Source: Desulfobacteraceae bacterium (GTDB lineage: Bacteria; Desulfobacterota; Desulfobacteria; Desulfobacterales; SURF-15). From it: a stretch of DNA of 25,415 nt. Below are positions 15,542-24,108 of the stretch, piece by piece; the first letter of the stretch is position 1, and each line of letters opens with the position of its first letter. The stretch covers positions 1 through 25,415 of the forward strand of contig QZKK01000265.1 of the NCBI GenBank assembly GCA_003599475.1, read 5' to 3'. Under the pieces are notes generated by a model. The model saw only the letters and a program-made list of their open reading frames with translations, did no database searches and was not told where the DNA came from. The position numbers and the translations under genes were made by a program.

Positions 15542-18500
15542 ATGGAAACATGCCCGCTCAATCCATTTCAGGAGACGTTGCTCCTTCATGCTTTATCGAC
15601 CGGTGATCTGTCGTCGACCCTTCAACAGCATGTAATCGAGTTTCGGCAAACCGAGGACGGAAATCGCCTTCAGGATTCCTGCAGGATGACAGTAAACGAG
15701 CAGCCGATGCTGCGGGCAAGGCTTCGCAGCGGATTCGACGGCTTTGTCCTGGAGCCTGTCGAGTCGGCCCTGGTGCCCTTCGAAAGTCATGACTTGCCGG
15801 GAGTCGAAGCAGTCGATCAGGCGGCGCAGCTCGAGTCTTTTCTCCGCAATGACCGCACCCGTGGTTTCCGACACGATGAGGAACCGCTCTGCCGGTTCAA
15901 TCTCATCCGGTTCGGCAAGAAACAAACCGCGCTCGTTTGGACGGTGTCCAGCCTGCTGGTCGACCGTGCATCGGTCGGTCTTGTCATCAGACGTATCCTG
16001 GATTTTTGGAGGGGATCCCTGACAACTCCTCTAAATCCTGAAGACGTCTGGTTGGAAGTGCACCGAGGCTCCCTTCCTTCACTCGAGCTTGACAGAGGTC
16101 GAATGGAGCGCTACTGGCGCGTCTGTCTCCAAGGCGTTGAGACTTTATCCTGGTTGCCGGAAAACAAAGAAGGCGGCACCGAAATCGAGCGCCCGACCGG
16201 ACGGTCGCAGCTCGATCTCGACCCGGAGACGACAAGACGGTTGTCGGAACTTGTTCGAGAGCAGAGCCTGGACTGGGCGACGATTGCCGAAACGACCTGG
16301 GCGCTTCTCATTCAACGCTACAGCGGCAATTCGGATGTGATTTTCGCGGTGGAACGAGACCTTCGCCGGCAGGGCCTCCAACCTGCAGCGGGTGTCTTCT
16401 CCAATTTGCTGCTGCGCCGGATGAGCGCACCCGGAGATGCTGCGATGCTCGATTGGCTGCGCCGGGAGCAGTCGCAAAGTGCCGAGCTGCTCCCGTACGG
16501 CCTCAGCCGGCTCTCCGATGTGATTCACTGGGCTGGCCTGGCGCGGGAGGCCGACTGGCTGACAAGCCTTGTACGCGTGGCGAACCCCGGAATCGAGGAA
16601 AGCATTCAAATACTCAAGCTCACCCCTGAGCCCGTCGTCACAACACGATACGAGGTGCCGGGGGTTCCGGTGGTTGCAACCCTTTCGGTTGGTGGAACGG
16701 CGGACGCACCGGCGAGCCGGCTGCGTCTCGACCTGCTTACGGATAAACGAATCGACGGTTGGACCGCTGACCGGCTCATCGGGCATTGGCGCTTCCTGCT
16801 TGAGCAGCTTGCAATAAATCCTTCTTCGCCGGCTGCCGATCTTACACTTCTTTCCGATATCGAGCGAAATCGCGTGCTGATGGAATGGAACAGGACCGAA
16901 GCCCCGTTTTCATCCGATTCGTGTGTGCACCGGTTGTTTGACCGGCAGGCGGCGCTTACCCCGGACCGTATTGCGGTTTCCATGAAAGGAGATTTCCTGA
17001 CCTATCGCCGGTTGAATGCCTATGCGGAAGCGCTCGCGGAATCCCTTTCAGCCAGGGGCATCCGGAAGGATTCGTGTGTCGCCATCTGCCTGCCTCGATC
17101 CCTGGAACTCGCCGTAGCCGTCCTGGGGGTTCTGAAGTCCGGCGGAGCTTATCTTCCGATCGACCCTGCCTATCCGCCGGACCGGATCGCATGGATGCTG
17201 AAGGACTCGCATGCTCCGGTGTTGATCACCCAAAAGGAGCTCCGGGAGCAGCTTCGGGAACAGCTCAGAATGGGCGAAATCGAGGTGTTTGCCCTGGAAT
17301 CGATCCGGGATCTTCCGCAGGAATCGTCCGGCTTCCTCCCCCGGGAGGAACACTCGCCCGAACAGCTTGCCTATGTGATCTATACGAGCGGGTCGACCGG
17401 ACTCCCCAAAGGGGTGGGCATGACCCACCGGGTTCTGGTGAATCTCATCGAATGGCAGAACAAGCAGGCTTCTTTCAGATTGCCTGAAGGGGCCAAGACG
17501 CTGCAGTATTCGGCGTTGAGTTTCGATGTATCCTTTCAAGAAATGTTTGCGACATGGTGCAGCGGCGGGCAGCTCGTATTGATCACCGAGGAGATCCGCC
17601 GCAATCCTTCCGCGCTCTGGCAGGTGATCGCCGGACAGTCCATTCAAAGGATCTTCCTGCCGTTTATCGCCCTTCAACAACTGGCCGAAGCGGCAGGCGT
17701 CATCGAAGATCTTCCCGCCTGCCTTCAGGAGGTGATTACAGCCGGCGAGCAGCTTCTGATTACCGGCCAGGTTGCCGGGCTTTTCCGGCGGCTCCCGCAG
17801 GCGCGTCTTCATAACCAGTATGGACCTTCGGAGACGCATGTCGTGACATCGCTGACCCTTCAGGGCGATCCGGCGCAGTGGCCGGCGCTTCCGTCCATCG
17901 GACACCCGATCGACAATGCACGGATATACATCCTGGATCATTCCCGAAAGCCTGTGCCGGTGGGGGTGGCCGGGGAGATCTATATCGGAGGAAATGCAGT
18001 TTCCCGGGGTTATTTGAACCGGCCCGAAGCCACGGCGGAACGGTTTCTTCCGGATGCTTTCGCCGGCAGCCCGGATGCACGATGCTATCGAACCGGAGAT
18101 CTGGGGCGGTTTAAACCCGATGGAAGCATCGAATTCCTGGGGCGCGCAGACGATCAGGTGAAAATCCGTGGTTTCCGCGTCGAATTGGCAGAGGTTGAAG
18201 CCGCTTTGCGACAGGATCCATCCATCCGGGACTGCGTGGTGAATGTCTGGAGGCGTGAGGGGGAGAACCGGCTGGTCGCCTACGTGCTGCCCGTTTCCCG
18301 GGATCTCTTCGATGAAATCCAGGTTCGGGAGCGGATCCGATCACGGATGCCCGATTACATGTGCCCGAGCCTGTATATGCGGCTGGAGAGCCTGCCGCTG
18401 ACACCCAGCGGCAAGGTCAATCGGCGCGGACTGCCGGAGCCGGTGCCGGAACGATCTTTTCTTTCCGTTCGATTCGAGCCGCCGCAGAATGCGATGGAAA

Positions 18501-18856
18501 AAAGCATCACGCGGATCTGGCAGGAGGTTTTAGGCGTAAGCGCCGTCGGCCGAAACGACAAGTTTTTCGATCTGGGCGGGACATCGCTGCTGATGATTCG
18601 AGTCCACCGGCGGCTTGAAGAAATCACCGGACGGAGCTTTCCGATCACGCTGCTTTTTCAGCATCCGACGGTCTTTTCCTCCGCCGCCCTGCTGGAGGCT
18701 CCGGATCATTCGCCTTCCATGAAAGATTCCCGCCGGAAGGAGCTGCTGGATCGGGCGGAGCTTCAGAAACAGGCGATGCGGCGGCAGGCAGGAAGGCGTT
18801 TGAAGGGTTCAGTGTTCAGTGTTCAGGTTTCAGATCCCCCCGCCAGGCTTATATGA
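15542..18856 (+). CDS. single-module NRPS: degenerate condensation - adenylation - carrier
   Basis: A 1104-residue nonribosomal peptide synthetase. Residues ~5-440 form a condensation domain whose HHxxxDG motif reads SSLLVDR at 136-142: both His are Ser and the Gly is Arg, so it should not condense. The adenylation domain (about 460-960) is complete: YVIYTSGSTGLPKGV (A3), NQYGPSETH (A5), GEIYIGGNAVSRGYLNRPEA (A6), YRTGDLGRFKPDG (A7), VKIRGFRVELAEVE (A8), PLTPSGKVNRRGLP (A10 lysine). Reading the pocket by alignment to GrsA gives D-V-Q-F-I-A-Q-V-V-K, near the proline code DVQLIAHVVK. The carrier has FFDLGGTSLLMIR with Ser1015. No thioesterase or epimerase. It is probably a loading module feeding the next protein. 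The last ~18 residues come from a repeat array. GGAG precedes the start. Confidence 0.93.
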   Translation: METCPLNPFQETLLLHALSTGDLSSTLQQHVIEFRQTEDGNRLQDSCRMTVNEQPMLRARLRSGFDGFVLEPVESALVPFESHDLPGVEAVDQAAQLESFLRNDRTRGFRHDEEPLCRFNLIRFGKKQTALVWTVSSLLVDRASVGLVIRRILDFWRGSLTTPLNPEDVWLEVHRGSLPSLELDRGRMERYWRVCLQGVETLSWLPENKEGGTEIERPTGRSQLDLDPETTRRLSELVREQSLDWATIAETTWALLIQRYSGNSDVIFAVERDLRRQGLQPAAGVFSNLLLRRMSAPGDAAMLDWLRREQSQSAELLPYGLSRLSDVIHWAGLAREADWLTSLVRVANPGIEESIQILKLTPEPVVTTRYEVPGVPVVATLSVGGTADAPASRLRLDLLTDKRIDGWTADRLIGHWRFLLEQLAINPSSPAADLTLLSDIERNRVLMEWNRTEAPFSSDSCVHRLFDRQAALTPDRIAVSMKGDFLTYRRLNAYAEALAESLSARGIRKDSCVAICLPRSLELAVAVLGVLKSGGAYLPIDPAYPPDRIAWMLKDSHAPVLITQKELREQLREQLRMGEIEVFALESIRDLPQESSGFLPREEHSPEQLAYVIYTSGSTGLPKGVGMTHRVLVNLIEWQNKQASFRLPEGAKTLQYSALSFDVSFQEMFATWCSGGQLVLITEEIRRNPSALWQVIAGQSIQRIFLPFIALQQLAEAAGVIEDLPACLQEVITAGEQLLITGQVAGLFRRLPQARLHNQYGPSETHVVTSLTLQGDPAQWPALPSIGHPIDNARIYILDHSRKPVPVGVAGEIYIGGNAVSRGYLNRPEATAERFLPDAFAGSPDARCYRTGDLGRFKPDGSIEFLGRADDQVKIRGFRVELAEVEAALRQDPSIRDCVVNVWRREGENRLVAYVLPVSRDLFDEIQVRERIRSRMPDYMCPSLYMRLESLPLTPSGKVNRRGLPEPVPERSFLSVRFEPPQNAMEKSITRIWQEVLGVSAVGRNDKFFDLGGTSLLMIRVHRRLEEITGRSFPITLLFQHPTVFSSAALLEAPDHSPSMKDSRRKELLDRAELQKQAMRRQAGRRLKGSVFSVQVSDPPARLI
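18805..18832. repeat. period-7 array overlapping the NRPS 3' end
   Basis: Four units of the form NNGTTCA or GNTTTCA in strict 7-base register. The array is inside the reading frame and encodes GSVFSVQVS near the C-terminus. The segment 18812-18827 is identical to 24014-24029 in the gap after the aminotransferase gene. Confidence 0.85.
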
Positions 18857-18860
18857 ACTA

Positions 18861-18902
18861 CATGAACGTCGAACATCGAACATCGAACGTCCAACATCGA
18901 AT
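18861..18902. repeat. period-7 array (NRPS to PKS gap, second block)
   Basis: Six units close to ATCGAAC (also GTCGAAC, GTCCAAC, CATGAAC) in 7-base register, just after the NRPS stop. The unit family differs from the flanking arrays. Confidence 0.82.
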
Positions 18903-18954
18903 TGATGAACAAGATCAATCCTAATTTCTTGTTGATCAAATGCCGCACGCGGCA
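18902..18954. other. two dyads between repeat blocks
   Basis: TTGATGAACAAG (18902-18913) pairs with CTTGTTGATCAA (18928-18939) with one mismatch. TGCCGC (18941-18946) pairs with GCGGCA (18949-18954). No T-run follows, so this is not a standard terminator. It is the non-repeat core of the NRPS to PKS gap. Confidence 0.45.
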
Positions 18955-18962
18955 AGGCCGGG

Positions 18963-18991
18963 CTGACACCTGACACCTGACACCTGAAACC
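18963..18991. repeat. period-7 array and left arm of a 24-base inverted repeat
   Basis: Three exact CTGACAC units and one CTGAAAC. Bases 18968-18991 are the exact reverse complement of 21938-21961, on the far side of the polyketide synthase gene. Confidence 0.88.
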
Positions 18992-19012
18992 CCGGGCTGG
19001 ACGGTGGCTGCT

Positions 19013-19041
19013 CTTGAACCCTGAACGCTGAACCTCTGAAC
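19013..19041. repeat. period-7 array directly before the PKS start
   Basis: Four units of the form NCTGAAC, the last with one extra base. The array ends six bases before the ATG, so there is no room for a normal ribosome site and none is visible. Its 13-base core at 19021-19033 recurs at 25105-25117. Confidence 0.82.
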
Positions 19042-19046
19042 GCTTA

Positions 19047-21932
19047 ATGATGAGCCATTCCCCTGAAATCGAATCTGTTGCGGTAATCGGCATCTCCGGC
19101 CGGTTCCCCGGAGCCGCCAATGTAAAAGATTTCTGGGAAAACATTTGCGCCGGCAGGGAGTGCATCCATTTTTTTTCCGAAGATGAGCTTCGATCCGGCG
19201 GTGCCGATCCCGCCCTGATGAGGGATCCCGCTTTTGTCCGCGCCCGCGGTGTGCTGACGGGCGTCGATCTGTTCGACCATGAATTCTTCGGGTTTACTCC
19301 GCGCGAGGCGGAACTTACGGATCCCCAGCATCGGATCTTTCTGGAATGCGCATGGGAGGCGATCGAAGATGCCGGATACGATCCGCTCGATGTGCCGGGA
19401 AGCGTGGGGGTCTTTGCCGGATCCAGTTTGAACACCTATCTGTTGCGGCATGTGTTCGCGAATCCGAAGGCGGCCGTGGATTTCGTACGGGGATTCCAGG
19501 TGGACGGGTATCCGGTCTTGATCGGAAACGATAAGGACTACCTTGCTTCCCGTGTGGCGCACAAACTGAATCTGAGGGGGCCTGCCATGACCATCCAGAC
19601 GGCCTGCTCCACATCGCTGGTTGCAGTCGTTCAGGCCTGTCAGAACCTCCTCGGGTATCAGTGCGATGCCGCCCTGGCCGGGGGAGTGTCGATTACCTTC
19701 CCGCAGGAGCGAGGATACCTCTACCAGGAAGGCGCGATTGCTTCCGCCGACGGCCATTGCCGTGCCTTCGACGCTTCCGCCACCGGAACGGTTTTCGGCT
19801 CCGGCTGCGGCATCGTATTCCTCAAGAGACTGAGTGAGGCATTGGAGGACGGCGATTCCATCTATGCCGTCATCAAGGGGGGGGCAATCAACAACGACGG
19901 ATCGGGTAAGGTGAGCTTTTCCGCTCCGAGTGTAGACGGCCAGGCAGAGGTCATCGCCCTGGCGCATGCCCTGGCGGGTGTAAGTGCGGATACCATCCGC
20001 TATGTGGAAGCCCACGGCACGGGTACACCGCTGGGGGATCCGATCGAGATGGCGGCCTTGACCCAGGCTTTTCGAACGACCACGGACCGCAGGCAGTTTT
20101 GCGCTCTGGGGAGCGTCAAAAGCAACGTGGGGCATCTGGAAGCGGCATCCGGTGTGACCGGCTTGATCAAGGCCGCCCTCGCCGTTCGCAATCGGCGTAT
20201 TCCGCCGAGTCTCCACTTCAAGACTCCCAATCCGAATATCGATTTTGCAGACTCCCCCTTCTATGTGGCCACGCAACTTCTGGAGTGGCCGGAAACCGCA
20301 GATCCCAGACGCGCAGGGGTGAGCTCCTTCGGCATGGGGGGCACCAATGCACATGTGGTCCTCGAGGAGGCCCCCCGGATGCCTTCCCGCAGAAAAGCGA
20401 CCTTCCCTCAACTGCTCCCGGTTTCGGGTAGAAATCCGTCTTCCCTGGCGGCCGCCGGCGCGCGCCTTGCCCGATACCTTGAAAATCGAGCACGGATCGA
20501 ATCTTCGAAAAGCGGTGCGGATACGGATCTTGCGGATGTCGCATATACGCTGCAGTCCGGAAGACATGCCTTTCCCTATCGCCAGGCGGTAGTCGCACAG
20601 GATTTCGATAACGCCGCAAGAAGGCTGGCAGGTTTTACCCGGAACCCCGAGATACAGCCGTGCCCGGAAAAACCTCCCGAGATCGCCTTTCTCTTTCCAG
20701 GCCAGGGCAGCCAAGGAGTGAACATGTGCCGGGGGCTCTACGAGAGCGTAAAATCCTTCCGCGGGACTATCGACGAGTGCTGCGACAGGCTCCGGGGGTG
20801 GATGGGAATCGACCTGAGCGCCCTCCTGTATCCCGATGCGGGTTCGGAGGGGCAGGCGGAGGAAAAGCTGAGCCTGACCGGCGTCGCCCAGCCGGCCATC
20901 TTCGTGATCGAATACGCGCTGGCGCAGCTTTGGAGATCCTGGGGGATACAGCCGGCCGCCCTCTCCGGCCACAGCATCGGGGAATTTACGGCTGCGGTTA
21001 TTTCCGGGGTGATGTCGCTGGAAGACGGGCTTCGGCTGGTGGCGATCCGGGGGCGCCTGATGCAGGCGATGCCGGCCGGTGCCATGCTGGCCATCCGGCT
21101 GCCGGAACCGGAAGCCCTCCGATACCTGGATGATACGCTCTCCCTGGCGGGCGTAAACGGTCCGATGAGCTGTGTCGTGTCCGGACCCATCGACCGGATC
21201 GCGTCTTTGCAGCAGCGCCTCACCGCCTCGGGCACAGCCTGCCGCATGCTGAAAACATCGCACGGATTCCATTCCTCCATGATGAAGCCTGCGGCAGAGA
21301 AGTTTTTCGATGAAGTTCGAAAATCCGAGCTCAAAAATGCGGCGATACCGATTGTCTCCACACGGACCGGGCGATGGATCGAGCCTTCGGAATGGTCCTG
21401 CCCGGAGTATTGGAGCCGTCAGCTCCTGGAGCCGGTCCGTTTCATGGAGGCTGCGGGGATGCTTCTTGAGCAAGAGAACTTAGATGGGTCCCGGATCTTT
21501 TTGGAGGTCGGTCCGGGGCATACGCTGAGCCAACTGATCCGTCAACACCCTGCACGACGGCCCGGGCATCTGGTTTTGCCCGGTCTGCCGTCCGGTGATG
21601 ACACGGAGGACCGGCTCGCCTTGCTCGAATCGCTGGGACGGCTCTGGTGTGCGGGCGCGGAAGTAGACTGGCCGGCCCTTCATGGCGAAACCCGGTGTCG
21701 CCGGGTATCACTTCCGACTTATCCCTTTGACCGTAAAAGGTTCTGGATCGATGGGAATTCCGGGGGGCATTCCGGGATCGAAAATCCTTTTCCAGATGCT
21801 TCCGTTTCGGCTCCAACCGCCTCGGACCACATGCAAAGCTCCGTTTCCGAGGTGGAAAAAACAATTCACATGCAGCTCCGGATCATGTCCGAACAACTGG
21901 AGTCCATAAACCGAATCCGGGGGAAAGCCTGA
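19047..21932 (+). CDS. type I polyketide synthase protein, KS-AT
   Basis: A 961-residue polyketide synthase that holds a ketosynthase and an acyltransferase but no carrier. KS (about 8-435): Cys187 in QTACSTSLVA, His323 in EAHGTGTPLGDP, His363 in SNVGHLEAASG; all three catalytic residues are present. AT (about 545-850): FLFPGQGSQGVNM, nucleophile Ser643 in GHSIGEF, and HGFHSS at 739-744, closer to the malonyl-type HAFH than the methylmalonyl YASH. A linker ends in a short helix with QLRIMSEQLESI. No ketoreductase or dehydratase, so one extension would leave a beta-keto thioester. The carrier and an aminotransferase are supplied by the next protein. Either ATG at 19047 or 19050 could start; neither has a ribosome site. 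Confidence 0.94.
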   Translation: MMSHSPEIESVAVIGISGRFPGAANVKDFWENICAGRECIHFFSEDELRSGGADPALMRDPAFVRARGVLTGVDLFDHEFFGFTPREAELTDPQHRIFLECAWEAIEDAGYDPLDVPGSVGVFAGSSLNTYLLRHVFANPKAAVDFVRGFQVDGYPVLIGNDKDYLASRVAHKLNLRGPAMTIQTACSTSLVAVVQACQNLLGYQCDAALAGGVSITFPQERGYLYQEGAIASADGHCRAFDASATGTVFGSGCGIVFLKRLSEALEDGDSIYAVIKGGAINNDGSGKVSFSAPSVDGQAEVIALAHALAGVSADTIRYVEAHGTGTPLGDPIEMAALTQAFRTTTDRRQFCALGSVKSNVGHLEAASGVTGLIKAALAVRNRRIPPSLHFKTPNPNIDFADSPFYVATQLLEWPETADPRRAGVSSFGMGGTNAHVVLEEAPRMPSRRKATFPQLLPVSGRNPSSLAAAGARLARYLENRARIESSKSGADTDLADVAYTLQSGRHAFPYRQAVVAQDFDNAARRLAGFTRNPEIQPCPEKPPEIAFLFPGQGSQGVNMCRGLYESVKSFRGTIDECCDRLRGWMGIDLSALLYPDAGSEGQAEEKLSLTGVAQPAIFVIEYALAQLWRSWGIQPAALSGHSIGEFTAAVISGVMSLEDGLRLVAIRGRLMQAMPAGAMLAIRLPEPEALRYLDDTLSLAGVNGPMSCVVSGPIDRIASLQQRLTASGTACRMLKTSHGFHSSMMKPAAEKFFDEVRKSELKNAAIPIVSTRTGRWIEPSEWSCPEYWSRQLLEPVRFMEAAGMLLEQENLDGSRIFLEVGPGHTLSQLIRQHPARRPGHLVLPGLPSGDDTEDRLALLESLGRLWCAGAEVDWPALHGETRCRRVSLPTYPFDRKRFWIDGNSGGHSGIENPFPDASVSAPTASDHMQSSVSEVEKTIHMQLRIMSEQLESINRIRGKA

Positions 21933-21936
21933 AGAT

Positions 21937-21987
21937 AGGTTTCAGGTGTCAGGTGTCAGGTCCGGGAGAACTACTGAAACCCGAAAC
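21937..21987. repeat. period-7 arrays and right arm of the 24-base inverted repeat (PKS to ACP-aminotransferase gap)
   Basis: Four units close to AGGTGTC start four bases after the PKS stop, followed at 21974-21987 by CTGAAAC and CCGAAAC in the opposite sense. GGTTTCAG (21938-21945) can pair with CTGAAACC (21974-21981). Bases 21938-21961 mirror 18968-18991 exactly. Confidence 0.87.
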
Positions 21988-22010
21988 CCTATATTGCATT
22001 TCGGAGGCTT

Positions 22011-24008
22011 ATGATGCACCAAGATCGCATTCTCGGAGACTTAAAGAAACTGTTTGGTGAGCTTGCAGGACAAGATCTGGTTGAAGCGGACCCGGACGGG
22101 AGCCTCTTTGACCTGGGCTTCGACTCGCTCCTGCTGACGCAGGCCAGCGCTGCTCTGAAGAATCGCTTCGGCGTGAAGGTTTCGTTTCGCGAATTGCTCG
22201 AAAGCTTTACGACCCTGAATGACCTGGCCGCACACCTCGGCACGAAACTGCCGAACGAGGAGATCCCCCCGCCCGCAAAAACGCAGTCTCCGGTCTCTGC
22301 CGTTCCGGTTGCATCCATCGCCCACCCGTCCAGGGTCGGTTCATGGGTGCCTTCATCCCCTGTCCATATCCCGCCCGGAAACGGATCTCAGCATCCTTCC
22401 GGAAACGGCGCATCCGCCAATATCCTTGAGGGGGTCATGAGCGCCCAGTTGATGGTGATGCAGCAGCAATTGGCGCTGCTGCAGAATTCCCCTTACGAAC
22501 CGATGGAATCCAATGGATCTGCTGAAGTCGTGGATTTCTCCGCCCCCGCAGAAACGGTCGAGGCGATTGCCCCCCCCGCATCCGAAGCGGCCGCAGCTCC
22601 GGCTCCGGCCGCGCACGGCCCCTTCCGCCAACTGGACAAGGGGACCAAGGGGGGCTTGACCGAAAGACAGGAGGCGCATCTCGCATGGCTGACGGGTCGT
22701 TATGTCGCCCGCACCGTCAAATCCAAGGAGTACACACAGCGCTATCGGGAACATTTCGCAGATCCCCGGGCGGTTGCCGGCTTCAAGCTGCAATGGAAAG
22801 AACTGGTGTATCCGATCGTTTCGACGCGTTCTTCCGGCGCTTACATATGGGACCTGGACGGCAACCGCTGGGTGGATGTCACTTTGGGCTTCGGAGTCGG
22901 CCTGCTCGGACACTCCCCGCCGTTTGTTACGGAGGCGCTGAGAAATCAGCTCGATTTGGGTGTCGAAATCGGCCCGCAGAGTCCGCTTGCAGGGGAGGTG
23001 GCCGAGCTCATCAGTGAATTGACCGGCCATGAACGGGTTACATTCTGCAACACGGGTTCCGAGGCCGTGATGGCGGCCATCCGGTTGTGCCGGACGGTGA
23101 CTGGACGGTCGCGAATCGTCTTTTTTGCCGGCGACTACCATGGGACCTTCGACGAAGTTTTAGCCAAGGCATCCTTTTCAAACGGCCGCCCAGGCAAGAC
23201 CCTGCCCCTGGCTCCGGGGGTTACGCCCAACCTCATCAGCGAGGTAACCGTACTCGAGTACGGAAAAGAGGAATCCCTTTCGTGGCTCGATCAAAACGCG
23301 GGAGATCTTGCGGCGGTCCTGGTCGAACCCGTGCAGAGCCGAAACCCCGGCGCGCAGCCGCGGGAATTTCTCCATGCGCTGCGCCGGATCACGGAGGCAA
23401 AGGAGACCCCGCTCATCTTCGATGAGGTCATTACCGGGTTCCGCTGCCATCCGGGAGGGGCACAGGCCTACTTCGGAGTCCGGGCAGATCTGGCCACCTA
23501 TGGCAAAATCGTCGGCGGCGGGATGCCCCTTGGATTCATCGCCGGGCGCAGCGAGTATATGGATGCCTTGGACGGCGGATACTGGCGCTTCGGCGACGAT
23601 TCTTTTCCCCCCTCGGGAGTGACCTTCTTTGCGGGGACTTTTATCCGCCACCCCCTGGCGATGGCGGCCGCCAAGGCGATGCTTCTTTATCTCAAGACGG
23701 AAGGGCCTCGTCTGCAGGCCGGTCTGGCGGAGCGCACCGGTCAAATGCTCCACAGCCTGAACGACCATTTTCGGCAGGAGGGCATTCCTCTTCGGCTCGA
23801 CCACTTCACGAGTCTATGGTACCCGCACTTCGATTCCGAGGTAAAAAACGGCTCCCTGCTTTACTACCACTTGAGGGAAAAAGGCCTGCACATCTGGGAA
23901 GGCCGCCCCTGCTTCCTGTCGACCGCTCACACAGCGGAAGACGAGGCATTCATCCAGCAGGCATTCGTAAAGAGCGTGGCCGAGATGCGAAAGGGAGGAT
24001 TTCTATAG
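22011..24008 (+). CDS. ACP fused to PLP aminotransferase (GSAM/McyE-type AMT)
   Basis: A 665-residue two-part protein. Residues ~1-85 are an acyl carrier domain with the pantetheine site LGFDSLLLTQ (Ser39). A Pro/Ala-rich linker (85-200) includes a helix QLMVMQQQLALL. Residues ~215-660 are a class III aminotransferase of the glutamate-1-semialdehyde type: NTGSEAVMAAIRLCR, FDEVITGFRCHPGG, and TYGKIVGGGMPLGF with Lys499 as the PLP lysine. In microcystin (McyE) and iturin-type synthases the same domain turns a beta-keto thioester on the neighbouring ACP into a beta-amino one. That fits the upstream KS-AT protein, which lacks both carrier and reductase. GGAGG at 22003-22007 suits the second ATG (22014) slightly better. 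Confidence 0.92.
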   Translation: MMHQDRILGDLKKLFGELAGQDLVEADPDGSLFDLGFDSLLLTQASAALKNRFGVKVSFRELLESFTTLNDLAAHLGTKLPNEEIPPPAKTQSPVSAVPVASIAHPSRVGSWVPSSPVHIPPGNGSQHPSGNGASANILEGVMSAQLMVMQQQLALLQNSPYEPMESNGSAEVVDFSAPAETVEAIAPPASEAAAAPAPAAHGPFRQLDKGTKGGLTERQEAHLAWLTGRYVARTVKSKEYTQRYREHFADPRAVAGFKLQWKELVYPIVSTRSSGAYIWDLDGNRWVDVTLGFGVGLLGHSPPFVTEALRNQLDLGVEIGPQSPLAGEVAELISELTGHERVTFCNTGSEAVMAAIRLCRTVTGRSRIVFFAGDYHGTFDEVLAKASFSNGRPGKTLPLAPGVTPNLISEVTVLEYGKEESLSWLDQNAGDLAAVLVEPVQSRNPGAQPREFLHALRRITEAKETPLIFDEVITGFRCHPGGAQAYFGVRADLATYGKIVGGGMPLGFIAGRSEYMDALDGGYWRFGDDSFPPSGVTFFAGTFIRHPLAMAAAKAMLLYLKTEGPRLQAGLAERTGQMLHSLNDHFRQEGIPLRLDHFTSLWYPHFDSEVKNGSLLYYHLREKGLHIWEGRPCFLSTAHTAEDEAFIQQAFVKSVAEMRKGGFL

Positions 24009-24013
24009 AATTC

Positions 24014-24042
24014 GTGTTCAGTGTTCAGGGGTTCAGTGTTCA
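24014..24042. repeat. period-7 array (ACP-aminotransferase to methyltransferase gap)
   Basis: Four units, three of them GTGTTCA and one GGGGTTCA with an extra base, starting five bases after the stop. A small dyad ACCGG/CCGGT follows at 24051-24065. No opposite-sense array is seen in this gap. Confidence 0.85.
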
Positions 24043-24108
24043 GACTGCCGACCGGAGCGGCCGGTTTGATCGAATAAAAAACTTACTTGTGGTTTCCTTC
24101 AATATCGA

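Noticed and set aside
19044..21473. An 809-codon open frame on the minus strand opposite the PKS gene
   Set aside because: The plus-strand frame has complete KS and AT domains with all catalytic residues; the antisense frame shows no domain and is a by-product of codon bias. The same holds for the 525-codon frame opposite asnB and the 400-codon frame opposite the NadE-like gene.
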